DNA of 64,000 nucleotides from Fibrobacter sp. UBA7003 (GTDB lineage: Bacteria; Fibrobacterota; Fibrobacteria; Fibrobacterales; Fibrobacteraceae). The notes beneath the pieces are model-generated. The model was not told the origin of the DNA. It saw only the letters and a program-made list of their open reading frames with translations, and did no database searches. The stretch covers positions 186,001-250,000 of the forward strand of contig DJXN01000002.1 of NCBI GenBank assembly GCA_002449765.1, written 5' to 3'. Made by a program: the position numbers and the translations under genes. Of the stretch, positions 24,138 to 33,018 are shown in pieces. The stretch's first letter is position 1; each line of letters opens with the position of its first letter.

Positions 24138-25252
24138 TGCGTATCGGGATCGACATAAAGTGCTTGCGCTACAACAATAGTGGCATCGGCCGCTATCTTA
24201 CTCAGTTGCTCAATGCACTCCAGGAAATCGACTCAAAGAACGATTATTTTCTCTTTTCGCCGCAACCCATAGACTACCCCCTTACGAATCCCCGTTTCAA
24301 GGCGTGCCCGAATCCTGGTAACAGGTTCTTCAAGAAACTGCCAGGAATCTTATGGCAACAGAAGGTTCTACCGCAATTGCTGGACGAAAACAGCATCGAC
24401 CTTTTTTGGGGCCCAGAACAGACGATTCCCCTGCGGAAGACCAGATGCAAGAAAGTTCTGACCGTACATGATTTCGTTTATCGTCGATATCCCGAAACCA
24501 TGCGCCGCTCAGTACGCTGGATCAACACCCTCATTGGGGAGAAATCTATCCGGTGCGCAGATTTCATCGCAGTCAACTCGGACTTCACCCGGCAGGAACT
24601 CCATCATTTCCTGCCAGATTTCCCGATGGAAAAAGTCAAGGTCATCGCATGCGGCATCAGCAACGCGCTCCCGCCGCCACCCGCAGAAAGAAAGAAGCAG
24701 TTCCTTTTTGTCGGAAGCCTGGAACCCCGCAAGAACCTGAAGAACCTGGTTGTCGCTTTGGAAAAATTGGCAGACAAGGGAATACACGTCCCCCTGAACC
24801 TCACGGGCCCCAAAGGCTGGAACAACAGCAGCGAAAACAAACTCATCCAGAATTCAAAAATCGCAAGCGACATCCACCACCTCGGATTCGTCAGCGATGA
24901 AAGACTGCAGGAACTTTATTCAACAAGCGCTGCAGTCATATTCCCTTCTTTCTATGAAGGATTCGGCCTGCCTGTCCTAGAAGCCCTTAAATGCCGCACC
25001 CCCGTACTCACATCAAAAGATTCCGTCATGGAGAGCATCGCAAAAGGGTGCGGAATTTATTTTGACGCACATGATCCTGATTCCATTGCCGCCGTCATCG
25101 AGTCCTTCCTCAATAAAGGCGAATTTGAAATTCCCTTAGACAAGGAAAAGGAGCGCATCGAGATTCTGAATCAGTACCAGTGGGAAAATTCAGCCCGATT
25201 GCTGCTACAGGCATTCGACCAGCTAGTTCCATCATGCGAGGCAGGAAAATGA
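24137..25252 (+). CDS. Family-4 glycosyltransferase
   Basis: 371 aa. The N-terminal GIDIKCLRYNNSGIGRYLTQLL is typical of mannosyl/rhamnosyl GT4 enzymes. LFVGSLEPRKNLKNLV starts the second Rossmann domain and FYEGFGLPVLEALKCRTPVL carries the donor-binding Glu pair. It is translationally coupled to both neighbours (one-base overlap before, ATGA after). Confidence 0.92.
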   Translation: MRIGIDIKCLRYNNSGIGRYLTQLLNALQEIDSKNDYFLFSPQPIDYPLTNPRFKACPNPGNRFFKKLPGILWQQKVLPQLLDENSIDLFWGPEQTIPLRKTRCKKVLTVHDFVYRRYPETMRRSVRWINTLIGEKSIRCADFIAVNSDFTRQELHHFLPDFPMEKVKVIACGISNALPPPPAERKKQFLFVGSLEPRKNLKNLVVALEKLADKGIHVPLNLTGPKGWNNSSENKLIQNSKIASDIHHLGFVSDERLQELYSTSAAVIFPSFYEGFGLPVLEALKCRTPVLTSKDSVMESIAKGCGIYFDAHDPDSIAAVIESFLNKGEFEIPLDKEKERIEILNQYQWENSARLLLQAFDQLVPSCEAGK

Positions 25253-26202
25253 AAACCGCCATCATCCTCGTCACCTACAACGGCTGGGAAATGACGCAGA
25301 ACTGCCTGCGCGACCTTTCCGCACAGTTGGCAGACAAAAAAAATTATATTGTCGCCGTAGCCGACAATGCCAGCACAGACGGAACTCCAGAAAACATCAG
25401 AAAAAATTTTCCTTCGGTCCATGTATACCCATGCGAAGGCAACCTCGGGTTCGGCAGGGCCAACAACCTTGCCATCCGCTCTCTCATTCGCGACGGCGAG
25501 AACTTTGACGCAATTTGCCTCCTGAACAACGACACGCGATTCGACAGCCAAATGATTCCGCAACTGCGAGATGCGTTCGACCTGCAAATTAAAACCTACA
25601 AATACGCCATCGTCGTTCCACGTGTCCAAAATCCCGACGGAAGCGAACAGCCCAACTACTTTGCGGGTCTCGGTCCCGAAGGAATCGGGAGCATTCCTTT
25701 CTTCACAAATGCTTTCCGCAACGAAGCACTGGCGGCAAGAATCTTGCAGGGCAAGCCTGCATACAAAGGCGGCTATGCCGAAACGCACTGGGCAAGCGGG
25801 GTCTGCTGGATGCTCGGCAGAAGCCTCTACGACGAGCTCCAGAAAGAGGGCGAATTCTTCGACGAGCGGATTTTCATGTATTACGAAGATGCAGACCTTG
25901 CCCTACGCGCACGCAAACTGGGCGCACGATTCTTCATCTGCAACAAAGTCGAACTGACCCACCTCGGAGGCGGCTCATCCGAAGGCAACCTCAAGCGCGC
26001 CCTTCAGCACGACCGCGCCCAGCAATACGTATTCAAGAAGCATTTCGGATTCCGCGGATACCTGCTATCAAAATCGTTCCGCTTCTGCCGAAGCCTTGTC
26101 CGCATTGCGGCAAGCCTTCCCCGCTGTCTCGGGAAGAACGGTTCGGGAAATCGCGCCTACGTCAAGCATCACTTAGCCCTCCTCAAGGAGGCTCTATGGT
26201 AA
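25249..26202 (+). CDS. Family-2 glycosyltransferase, rhamnosyltransferase-like
   Basis: 317 aa from the ATG at 25249, which overlaps the previous stop as ATGA; a longer frame from 25180 is less likely. ILVTYNGWEMTQN, ADNASTDGT, LLNNDTRFD and MYYEDADLALRARKLGARF are the conserved GT2 blocks. Basic segments near the C-terminus (KSFRFCRSLVR) may bind the membrane. Cotranscribed with the GT4 gene and the Wzi-like gene that overlaps it by 7 nt. Confidence 0.9.
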   Translation: MKTAIILVTYNGWEMTQNCLRDLSAQLADKKNYIVAVADNASTDGTPENIRKNFPSVHVYPCEGNLGFGRANNLAIRSLIRDGENFDAICLLNNDTRFDSQMIPQLRDAFDLQIKTYKYAIVVPRVQNPDGSEQPNYFAGLGPEGIGSIPFFTNAFRNEALAARILQGKPAYKGGYAETHWASGVCWMLGRSLYDELQKEGEFFDERIFMYYEDADLALRARKLGARFFICNKVELTHLGGGSSEGNLKRALQHDRAQQYVFKKHFGFRGYLLSKSFRFCRSLVRIAASLPRCLGKNGSGNRAYVKHHLALLKEALW

Positions 26203-27620
26203 CGCTTATGAAATATTTAACCCTGCTCATCCTTCTTGCAACAATATGCGCAACAGCAAGTGCGCCCCCTACGCCTGCTCACTTCACGTTTGTCGACTCC
26301 GCACGCAACTACGAAGTGAACATCCGGGCGCAACTCGTCGATTCCGTCGCCATCACGAACTTCGAGAATGCGCCAACGCACTACGACAACGAGATGTCAG
26401 TCCGCCTTTTCCTGGATGGGCATTTCACGGATGCTTTTCATTTCGAAGCCCAGGTCAACGTAAACAACGACTTCACCAACAGGGAAATCTTCGACAACTT
26501 CTACAATCCGAACGAAGGCCTCCCTTACAACAAGCAGAGCGAAAACAGGCGCACGTGGGACCAGTTCGCAGCCAAGGTCGATTACACGCTCAAACCGTTT
26601 ACGCTGCTAGCCGGATTCGACTACATCGAATTCGGACCCGCGCGCCACAACCATGTCATCCTACGCGGAGACAGGTCGTTCTACCGCCCATGGCAGGATT
26701 CTTCGAGCCGACTGTGGATTCCCGCCCCCACGCCCTACTTCGGCTACAAGTTCTCGATTGGCCCTATAGACTATACGCAATATGCAGCCAAGTTGTTCGA
26801 AGTAAAAAACAAGGGCAAGTACATGCATGCTCATAGGCTCAACCTGCGCCTGCCCAAGAACATCACGCTAGGGCTTTCCGAAACCGCCATTTACGGTTCT
26901 ACAACGGAACCCGCAAACACCAATCCCAATGCCGATGCCGACAGCACCGACCGCGACTTCGAATGGAATTATGTCATCCCGTTCATCATGTACAACTTCC
27001 AGGAACACATACAGGGAGACCAGGACAACATCTCCCTCGCGTTCGACCTGAGCGTCCGCACGATACCGCACTGGGAATTTTACGGCGAGCTCCTCTGGGA
27101 TGACATGAAAACTCCCACAAGCATGTTCGATGACAGCTGGTGGGGCAACAAGTGGGCTGCGACAATTGGCGTCGCCCGCGACAGCCTCTACATCGGCCCC
27201 GTCCGCCTCGACATGTTCTCCGAATACACGCGCATCGAGCCCTGGGTTTACACGCACCACAAGGGCGGAGGCTATACCTATGCCAGCTACTCGCAAGACC
27301 TCGGCAGCGACCTCGGACCCAACAGCCAGGAAATCCACACCGAACTGAGCGCTTCATACAAGTTCATAACGGCGACTCTATTTGCAAGCCAGGTGGCAAA
27401 GGACACCGCATTCGGCGGAAACATCGACGACATACATGGTCCCCAGGATGCCATAGATAAGAAGTTTCTGAACGACGAGACCACCCAGAAATACACCGAG
27501 CTTGGCGCAAGGCTTTCGCTTTCTCCTTGGGGATGGATGGATTTCCGAGCCGGATACGCCCGCTACTTCGGCGACTACAAGGGTTACCGCGCTTACGCCA
27601 CCGGCACCCTGCAATGGTAG
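26196..27620 (+). CDS. Capsule-assembly Wzi-like outer-membrane protein
   Basis: 474 aa. The signal peptide is LTLLILLATICATASA. The barrel-like body contains GFDYIEFGPARHNHVILRGDR and HAHRLNLRLPKNITLGLSE, matching the core of the Wzi family, whose E. coli member anchors capsular polysaccharide on the cell surface. Chosen start: ATG 26196 with AAGGAGG 4 nt upstream; ATG 26208 is an alternative. Following the GT cluster, it suggests the sugars end up on a surface polysaccharide. Homology to Wzi is by motif only. Confidence 0.72.
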   Translation: MVTLMKYLTLLILLATICATASAPPTPAHFTFVDSARNYEVNIRAQLVDSVAITNFENAPTHYDNEMSVRLFLDGHFTDAFHFEAQVNVNNDFTNREIFDNFYNPNEGLPYNKQSENRRTWDQFAAKVDYTLKPFTLLAGFDYIEFGPARHNHVILRGDRSFYRPWQDSSSRLWIPAPTPYFGYKFSIGPIDYTQYAAKLFEVKNKGKYMHAHRLNLRLPKNITLGLSETAIYGSTTEPANTNPNADADSTDRDFEWNYVIPFIMYNFQEHIQGDQDNISLAFDLSVRTIPHWEFYGELLWDDMKTPTSMFDDSWWGNKWAATIGVARDSLYIGPVRLDMFSEYTRIEPWVYTHHKGGGYTYASYSQDLGSDLGPNSQEIHTELSASYKFITATLFASQVAKDTAFGGNIDDIHGPQDAIDKKFLNDETTQKYTELGARLSLSPWGWMDFRAGYARYFGDYKGYRAYATGTLQW

Positions 27621-27633
27621 GCCACAACAAAAC

Positions 27634-28056
27634 CTAGAACAAGGACTTGAGTTCTTCGTCGCTCTTGGCGGCAATCGCCCGCGCTTTCCATTCAGGATCA
27701 AGCAGCATTTTCGCCAACTGCGCAATCACGAGCGTATGCGCCGTGGCCGACTCCGCGGGCGAAAGCAACACGCACAAGAACTGAGCCCTTTCGTTACCTC
27801 GCGTATTCACACCGGCAAAGCCATCAGGGCAAACGGCGAACGCGGCCAGCGGCTCAGCGAGCCCTTTTACGCGCGTATGCGGCAACAGGAGTCCATCTCC
27901 CATGTAGATCCCCTGCGCAACCCGTTCGCTCAGGCTATTCCACACGGCATGCGCATCGAACGAGACTCCCGAGTGAACAAGGGCGTCATAGGCAAAACCA
28001 AGCGCTCGACTAAAAGGCTCGGAAGCAGAATATTGCTTAAAATAAAGCGGGAGCAT
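27634..28056 (-). CDS. PTS EIIA-like (fructose/nitrogen-type) protein
   Basis: 140 aa. It matches the EIIA type-2 fold: the phosphohistidine is probably in DGLLLPHTRVKGL, preceded by VAQGIYMG, and LVIAQLAKML near the end fits. No EIIB/EIIC, HPr or EI genes are near, so a regulatory role like PtsN is more likely than sugar uptake. It is 19 nt downstream of the phosphotransferase gene on the same strand. Confidence 0.78.
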   Translation of the reverse strand: MLPLYFKQYSASEPFSRALGFAYDALVHSGVSFDAHAVWNSLSERVAQGIYMGDGLLLPHTRVKGLAEPLAAFAVCPDGFAGVNTRGNERAQFLCVLLSPAESATAHTLVIAQLAKMLLDPEWKARAIAAKSDEELKSLF

Positions 28057-28075
28057 GGTTCTCGACGCTGAAAAT

Positions 28076-29101
28076 CTAGCCGTTCAGAGCCTTCTCGATA
28101 AACTCGATGGCCTCGGGCTCGGTCGCCTTTACAATCTTTTTGAATTCGCCAAGCAACGCGAGAAGCTGCTTTTTACCGGGCTCGATGTACTTTTCAAACT
28201 TCTGGATACCCTTGACCCTGCTGAGGAAGCAGTAGGCACCGAGAGCCTGCATCAAGCGCTGCAAGCTGGCTTGGATAAAGCTGTCCCACGCGTCTTCCTT
28301 GGTATAGGCCTGAACGCGCTTGTTCTGCATGCGCCAATATTCAAAGAAGTCCTTAATCATTTCAACCGGCAAGGAGACATACGGATCCCACAGGAGGCTC
28401 GCGATATCGTAGAAAGCGGACCCACGGCGGGCACCCTGGAAATCGACAAAGGCGATTTCGGAATTCGGGCGGACCATGATGTTCTGGCTCTGGAAGTCGC
28501 GGTGCATCAGCACCTTGGGTTGAGCATCTACAGCCACGGCCAGGAGCGAGAAACAATTGCGCACGCTCTGCGGAATTTCCTTGATACCCTTGAGGCCTTT
28601 CAGGTAATTTTCGGTAAAGTAATCCGTTTCCCACTTGAGGGCAGCAAAATCGAAGCGCCTAATCCATAGTTCCGTATGGGAACTGAATATGGACTGGCTA
28701 GCCTCCTGCCACTTGACTAGGGCGTCGATGACCGTCGGGTAGATGATGCGTTCGTTGCCGGAGCGGTGCAAAGGATCGACCGGCAGCACTTCGTCGAGGA
28801 GGCAACGCTTGCCCAGGTCTTCTTGCAGTACCTGGCACATCGTCTCGTCGACAGCGTAGACCTGCGGCACCGGCAGCCCGTAATTCCTGAATGTCTTGGA
28901 ATAATCCACAAAATGCCTAAAGTCATCGTTCACTTCAGCACAGACCTGCAACACGCACGACCTGGAACCTTCGGAAATGCGGAAATACTGGCGGCCCGAG
29001 CCTGCCCCCGCAATCGAGGAAACGGTAAAATTCTCGGAATAGCAGCGAGAAAGCAGATAGTCTTTGATAACAGGAGAAATTTGCAAGGATTCGTTACTCA
29101 T
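28076..29101 (-). CDS. Aminoglycoside-phosphotransferase-fold kinase (AmgK-like)
   Basis: 341 aa. VLMHRDFQSQNIMV is the kinase catalytic loop and FVDFQGARRGSAFYDIASLL the metal-binding block. The GAGSGRQYFRI segment near residue 33 is the nucleotide loop. The set matches the COG3178 group, which includes the sugar kinases AmgK that phosphorylate N-acetylmuramate/GlcNAc for cell-wall recycling. No partner nucleotidyltransferase (MurU) is visible here, so the substrate is uncertain. TATATT is 7 nt before the ATG. Confidence 0.75.
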   Translation of the reverse strand: MSNESLQISPVIKDYLLSRCYSENFTVSSIAGAGSGRQYFRISEGSRSCVLQVCAEVNDDFRHFVDYSKTFRNYGLPVPQVYAVDETMCQVLQEDLGKRCLLDEVLPVDPLHRSGNERIIYPTVIDALVKWQEASQSIFSSHTELWIRRFDFAALKWETDYFTENYLKGLKGIKEIPQSVRNCFSLLAVAVDAQPKVLMHRDFQSQNIMVRPNSEIAFVDFQGARRGSAFYDIASLLWDPYVSLPVEMIKDFFEYWRMQNKRVQAYTKEDAWDSFIQASLQRLMQALGAYCFLSRVKGIQKFEKYIEPGKKQLLALLGEFKKIVKATEPEAIEFIEKALNG

Positions 29102-29155
29102 GATTTTTAATATAGCAAATAAAAAATTCTAGTTATCGGTCATTGGTCATTGGCT

Positions 29156-30172
29156 TTACGAGAACTTGATTCTCGGGTCCACGAGCGTGTAGAGGATATC
29201 GCTGAAGAGGCGGCCCACCATGGCCATGAGGCTGCTCAGGAAGATGATGCCCATGACCACGTTGTAGTCGCGGTTCACCATGGAATTGTAGTACAAAAGG
29301 CCCATGCCGTCGATGTCGAAGACCTTCTCGATAAGAAGAGCGCCCGCGAACATGAGCGTGCAGATTTCGGAGAGGCGGGTGGCAATCGGGATAAGCGCGT
29401 TGCGGAGCGCATGGCGAACGAGCGCCTGGTTGAAGCTCATGCCCTTCGCGAGAGCGGTGCGCATGTAGTCCTTGCCCAGTTCCTCGAGCGCGGAATTCTT
29501 CATGAGGAAGGTGAGGAACGCGAACTCGCTAATCATGTAGCAGAAAATCGGAAGAATCAAGTGGTGCCCGAGGTCCACGATTTTTCCAAACAAACTAAAA
29601 TCCTCGAAGTCGTCGCTCGTGAGGCCCCCCAGCGGGAAAATATCGAGGTACGACCCGCCCGCAAGGAAGATAATCAAAAGGATACCCAGGGCATAACCCG
29701 GCATCACGTAGCCCGAGAAAATGATACCCGAACTGAGTGAATCAAGCTTGCTCCCGTGATGCACCGCCTTCCAGAGCCCGAGGGGAATACATACAAGATA
29801 ACTTAGGAAGAACGACGTGATTCCGAAGAAGAGCGATATCGGGAAACGGCTCACGATGACGTCCCATACCGGGAGGCCATAAGTGTAGCTCGAGCCCAGG
29901 TCCAGGTGCAGTACGTTCCAGAGCCAAGTCAGGTAGCGCTTCCAGGCGGGCTGGTCAAAACCGAAGTACGCCTGGATTTGTGCTATCTGGTCGGGCGACA
30001 AGGCCTTGGAGGCATCCACCCCGCCCTTCATGGCGGCAGCCTGCTGCGCACGCGAAATCATTTCCTCCACGGGGCCGCCCGGCAACAGCTGGATGAGAAT
30101 AAAGCACACCAGCGAAATCCCGATAAGCGTCGGGACCATGAGCAGCAGACGTCGGAGGATATACGAGCGCAT
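29156..30172 (-). CDS. Oligopeptide/microcin-type ABC transporter permease (YejB-like)
   Basis: 338 aa. MRSYILRRLLLMVPTLIGISLVCFILIQLLPGGP is the classic start of the DppB/OppB/YejB permeases; the long first periplasmic loop favours YejB. The coupling helix EELGKDYMRTALAKG lies before the last helices. It directly follows dapB with no gap (TAA then ATG). Substrate-binding, second permease and ATPase genes are not in the window near it. Confidence 0.85.
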   Translation of the reverse strand: MRSYILRRLLLMVPTLIGISLVCFILIQLLPGGPVEEMISRAQQAAAMKGGVDASKALSPDQIAQIQAYFGFDQPAWKRYLTWLWNVLHLDLGSSYTYGLPVWDVIVSRFPISLFFGITSFFLSYLVCIPLGLWKAVHHGSKLDSLSSGIIFSGYVMPGYALGILLIIFLAGGSYLDIFPLGGLTSDDFEDFSLFGKIVDLGHHLILPIFCYMISEFAFLTFLMKNSALEELGKDYMRTALAKGMSFNQALVRHALRNALIPIATRLSEICTLMFAGALLIEKVFDIDGMGLLYYNSMVNRDYNVVMGIIFLSSLMAMVGRLFSDILYTLVDPRIKFS

Positions 30173-31003
30173 TTACCTCATCTTTCCGGAACGGAGAACG
30201 TCCATCATGCTGAAGGGCTTGGCAGTTCCGTTTGCAAGGTGGCACGCGAGGAAGTTCACCGCATCCACGGTACCTTCGGCGTAAATCTTGCGGCCGCACA
30301 CGTTGTGCTGGAACTCGAAATGCACCGTACCGTCGGCGCTGTCGAGGCTGTAGGTGTGGAAGGCGTGACCGCCGAGGTATTCCTCGGGCACGTGCATGCG
30401 TTCCATCTGTTCTTTTTCGTTGCGAACCTTCTCGATGTCATCGACGGAGAAATCGAATCCCATCTTCTGGAAATCTCCCACAACGGCCTTCGCCGTACCG
30501 CTCGTGTCGGCCTTCGTCTTCTGGTGGCTTTCCACAACGGAGAGCTTGTAGCCGCTGAACGCCGTCGGGAATTCCTTCGCCAAGAATTCAATCATGCTCT
30601 GGAAGGCGACAATCTGTTTGGCCATGTTCGGGGCAATCACGCTCGGGTGGTTCGCTTCGGCTACGAGTTTCGCAAGCGCCTCGCGGTCACCGCCGGTAGT
30701 ACCCATCACGAAGGGAATCTTGTGCTTCACGTAGAATGCGGCGTTGTCGTTTACAGCCGTCGGGTGCGTGTAGTCGATGCAAATCATTTTCGGGTACTTG
30801 GCCAGTACCTCGCCAATGCGTTCTTCGCGGTTGCTCGGCTTCAAGAGCTGGATGGTCTTCCCCGCCACCTCAGCCTCGTTTTCCACGATAATCTCACCCG
30901 TCAACGAATACGGGACAAGTTCCAAGCCGCGTGCAACGCAAGTTTCGGCCACAATACGGCCCATATTGCCCGGAATTCCATTTACCATTACTTGTACAGA
31001 CAT
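30173..31003 (-). CDS. dapB: 4-hydroxy-tetrahydrodipicolinate reductase, plant-type
   Basis: 276 aa. It reduces the product of DapA in lysine/diaminopimelate synthesis. The N-terminal NAD(P) loop is VNGIPGNMGRIVAE (the usual G-x-x-G-x-M/I-G region). VVESHQKTKADTSGTAKAVV holds the catalytic His-Lys pair, followed by GTVHFEFQHNVCGRK. The VPYSLTGE stretch and general pattern match the plant-type DapB subfamily rather than the standard bacterial form. It is the first gene of a two-gene unit with yejB-like. Confidence 0.9.
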   Translation of the reverse strand: MSVQVMVNGIPGNMGRIVAETCVARGLELVPYSLTGEIIVENEAEVAGKTIQLLKPSNREERIGEVLAKYPKMICIDYTHPTAVNDNAAFYVKHKIPFVMGTTGGDREALAKLVAEANHPSVIAPNMAKQIVAFQSMIEFLAKEFPTAFSGYKLSVVESHQKTKADTSGTAKAVVGDFQKMGFDFSVDDIEKVRNEKEQMERMHVPEEYLGGHAFHTYSLDSADGTVHFEFQHNVCGRKIYAEGTVDAVNFLACHLANGTAKPFSMMDVLRSGKMR

Positions 31004-31219
31004 AAAAACTCCTGTTTTTGGAGTGGAAAATAGAAAAAAAGCAGAATAAATCTTCTTTCCTCACGGAAAATCACCTTTTTTTGTAAACATGTGGTCTTGG
31101 TTTTACATATTTTGTAATTCAGTGTTTACAGGAAAAGGCAATTAGCAAAAACTTGTGTTCACAACATGCTGTTTTATGTTTTCACAACCGCTAGTTGTTT
31201 TTTTTTAAATAGTTCTACC

Positions 31220-31546
31220 ATGAAACTGAAGAACGATGAAGAAAAGGCCTTTGACCTGGAACTTTCTAAAATTATTAAAGCCAGAAGAAGCGAACTCAAC
31301 CTTACTCAAGAATACATAAGCTTACATTCCGGCGTTACTCGAATCACCATCGGCAAGTGGGAACGCGGGGAAAAGACCCCAATCAGTTTCGACCTCTACA
31401 ACGTTCTCAAAATTCTCTACAAGGACCCGTCCGAATTCTGGGCCACACTGCACCAGCAATTCGAAGCCAACGCCTCCCCGATTCGTAAAGCGGCCGACAA
31501 GAAAAAATACCAAACCTACGTGGAACAGACCCGCAAGAAAAAATAA
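31220..31546 (+). CDS. XRE-family helix-turn-helix regulator
   Basis: 108 aa from the ATG at 31220; the open frame extends to 31166, but the N-terminal part there is hydrophobic and less likely. HTH motif: IIKARRSELNLTQEYISLHSGV, then TRITIGKWERGEKTPISFDLYNVL. Basic C-terminus (DKKKYQTYVEQTRKKK). AT-rich 216-nt upstream region separates it from dapB. Targets unknown. Confidence 0.8.
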   Translation: MKLKNDEEKAFDLELSKIIKARRSELNLTQEYISLHSGVTRITIGKWERGEKTPISFDLYNVLKILYKDPSEFWATLHQQFEANASPIRKAADKKKYQTYVEQTRKKK

Positions 31547-31560
31547 CCCGACCGTTATTT

Positions 31561-31974
31561 TCAACCGTTCTCATCCAACCATCTTTGCAGAATAATGGCG
31601 GCGGCCAACTGGTCGATTACCGCCTTATTTTTTTGCTTTTTCTTCTTGCTAAAGTAAGAAGTCTTTTCCTGCGCCTGCACGCTGGAGTAAGATTCGTCCT
31701 GCGTGTACACGGGCAGGCCCGGAAACCGCAGTTTCAAATCCTCGACGAACTTTTCCACAACCACGTTCTTGCCGTCGGTACGGCCATCGGGGTGATACGG
31801 CATTCCCACCACGAACGCATCAATCTTGTTCACCTTCACGAGTTCATCGAGCCGTACAAACAAGTTTGTCGTCTTCTGGTCAATGGTTTCGCGTGAAAAT
31901 GCCATACGTAGCTCGGAATCGGCAAAAGCGACCCCGACGCGATGTTCTCCGTAATCTAGAGCCAAGTAGTTCAT
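31561..31974 (-). CDS. ruvX: Holliday-junction resolvase-like protein RuvX (YqgF)
   Basis: 137 aa from the ATG at 31974 (MNYLALDYGEHRVGVAF); a longer frame to 32013 adds a hydrophobic N-terminus and is not favoured. The RNase H-fold Asp sits in LALDYGEHR, followed by VVGMPYHPDGRTD and the later DESYSSVQAQE and DQLAAAIILQRWL. RuvX/YqgF is essential in E. coli and acts in 16S rRNA 5'-end processing. Convergent with the XRE gene (14-nt gap). Confidence 0.9.
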   Translation of the reverse strand: MNYLALDYGEHRVGVAFADSELRMAFSRETIDQKTTNLFVRLDELVKVNKIDAFVVGMPYHPDGRTDGKNVVVEKFVEDLKLRFPGLPVYTQDESYSSVQAQEKTSYFSKKKKQKNKAVIDQLAAAIILQRWLDENG

Positions 31975-32009
31975 CAGGACGAAATATAAAAAAAGAAGCC
32001 CGCTAAAAA

Positions 32010-32038
32010 ACAAGAAGCCCGGCTAGAAGCCGGGCCGA
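32010..32038 (-). terminator. Terminator of the 32.06-32.85 kb outer-membrane protein gene
   Basis: On the minus strand AGCCCGGC-type stem GCCCGGCT/AGCCGGGC (32017-32024 with 32028-32035) is followed by TTCTTGTTTTTT. It begins about 27 nt after the stop codon. Confidence 0.75.
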
Positions 32039-32061
32039 CTTGCCGTTCAGCGAGACCTATC

Positions 32062-32853
32062 TTAGAGGAGGTAGGTCAGCGAAAGCTGGATGTTCCAGGC
32101 GCTCGGATTGTCTTCAACAGCATCGCTTACGCCGTTGAAGTCGTACATGAAGCGGAGACCGACGTTCATGTCGCGGCCACCCTGGTGGAACTGCGCACCG
32201 GCACCGAGAACAAGCGATACATAAACGCCGCTGGTCTCAATGTCTTCGGCGGCGACAAGAGCGCTTGCGTAGGCGTCAGTCTCGTTGCCGTAGGAATCAT
32301 AGTAGTTGTACTGCGACGAGTACATGTCAGCAAGGCAGAACGCAAGACGGAGACCGCCTTCCACGTAGAGGAACGAAAGCGGTTCGAAACGGGCGAGCAC
32401 GGGCACGTCCATGAGGATTTGCGAGATGCCCTGTTCAAATTCGTATTCGTAACCCGAAGCCCCGGGAACGGGAGCGCGGTCGGTGGTTTCACTGAAATAG
32501 CGGAAGATGAAGTTCACTTCGGGAGCGACAGCCAACTGCTTGTTGATGTAGTAACGGAGGGAACCGCCCACATAGCCGCCAATGGCAGAAAGATCGCCAA
32601 GACCGCCGAAGCCGACGCCGATATGACCGCCAAGACGGAATTTCTTGTAGTCGGTATCGTCAGAAGACTTTTCCGCAGCAGGAGCGGCGGTCTCGGCTTC
32701 TTCGGCGGGTTCAGCCTGGGTGGATTCCTCAGTCGAGTAGCTGCTTTCTTCGGTTTCAGCGGGGGTTTCTCCGTAATTCTCGTCGTCGTACTGGGCGAAC
32801 GAAGGAACAAAAGCAAAGCCAAGCGCTATTGCAAGTACTGTCAATTTCTTCAT
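32062..32853 (-). CDS. Secreted outer-membrane beta-barrel protein
   Basis: 263 aa from the ATG at 32853, with a GAGGAG ribosome-binding site. A signal peptide (AIALGFAFVPSFAQ) is followed by an acidic Glu/Ser/Thr-rich linker (residues ~20-60, ETPAETEESSYS). The rest is an eight-strand-like barrel: FRLGGHIGVGFGGL, GGSLRYYINKQLAVAPEVNF, and a terminal QLSLTYLL ending in an aromatic/Leu strand. Probable OmpA/OmpW-like porin fold; no precise family recognised. It is divergent from the activase gene. Confidence 0.75.
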   Translation of the reverse strand: MKKLTVLAIALGFAFVPSFAQYDDENYGETPAETEESSYSTEESTQAEPAEEAETAAPAAEKSSDDTDYKKFRLGGHIGVGFGGLGDLSAIGGYVGGSLRYYINKQLAVAPEVNFIFRYFSETTDRAPVPGASGYEYEFEQGISQILMDVPVLARFEPLSFLYVEGGLRLAFCLADMYSSQYNYYDSYGNETDAYASALVAAEDIETSGVYVSLVLGAGAQFHQGGRDMNVGLRFMYDFNGVSDAVEDNPSAWNIQLSLTYLL

Positions 32854-33018
32854 AGATATTCTCCTCATGAAAAGTTTGTGAATTTGTTCGTTAAAAATAA
32901 CAATAGCCCGAGCAGATGTCAACAAAAAATTCAATTTTCTTTTTTTTGCGAATTTGGGCATTTAACGGCCCCGTTTGCCTATAAGCCCCACCCCATTTTT
33001 TCTATCTTTACGACCACT

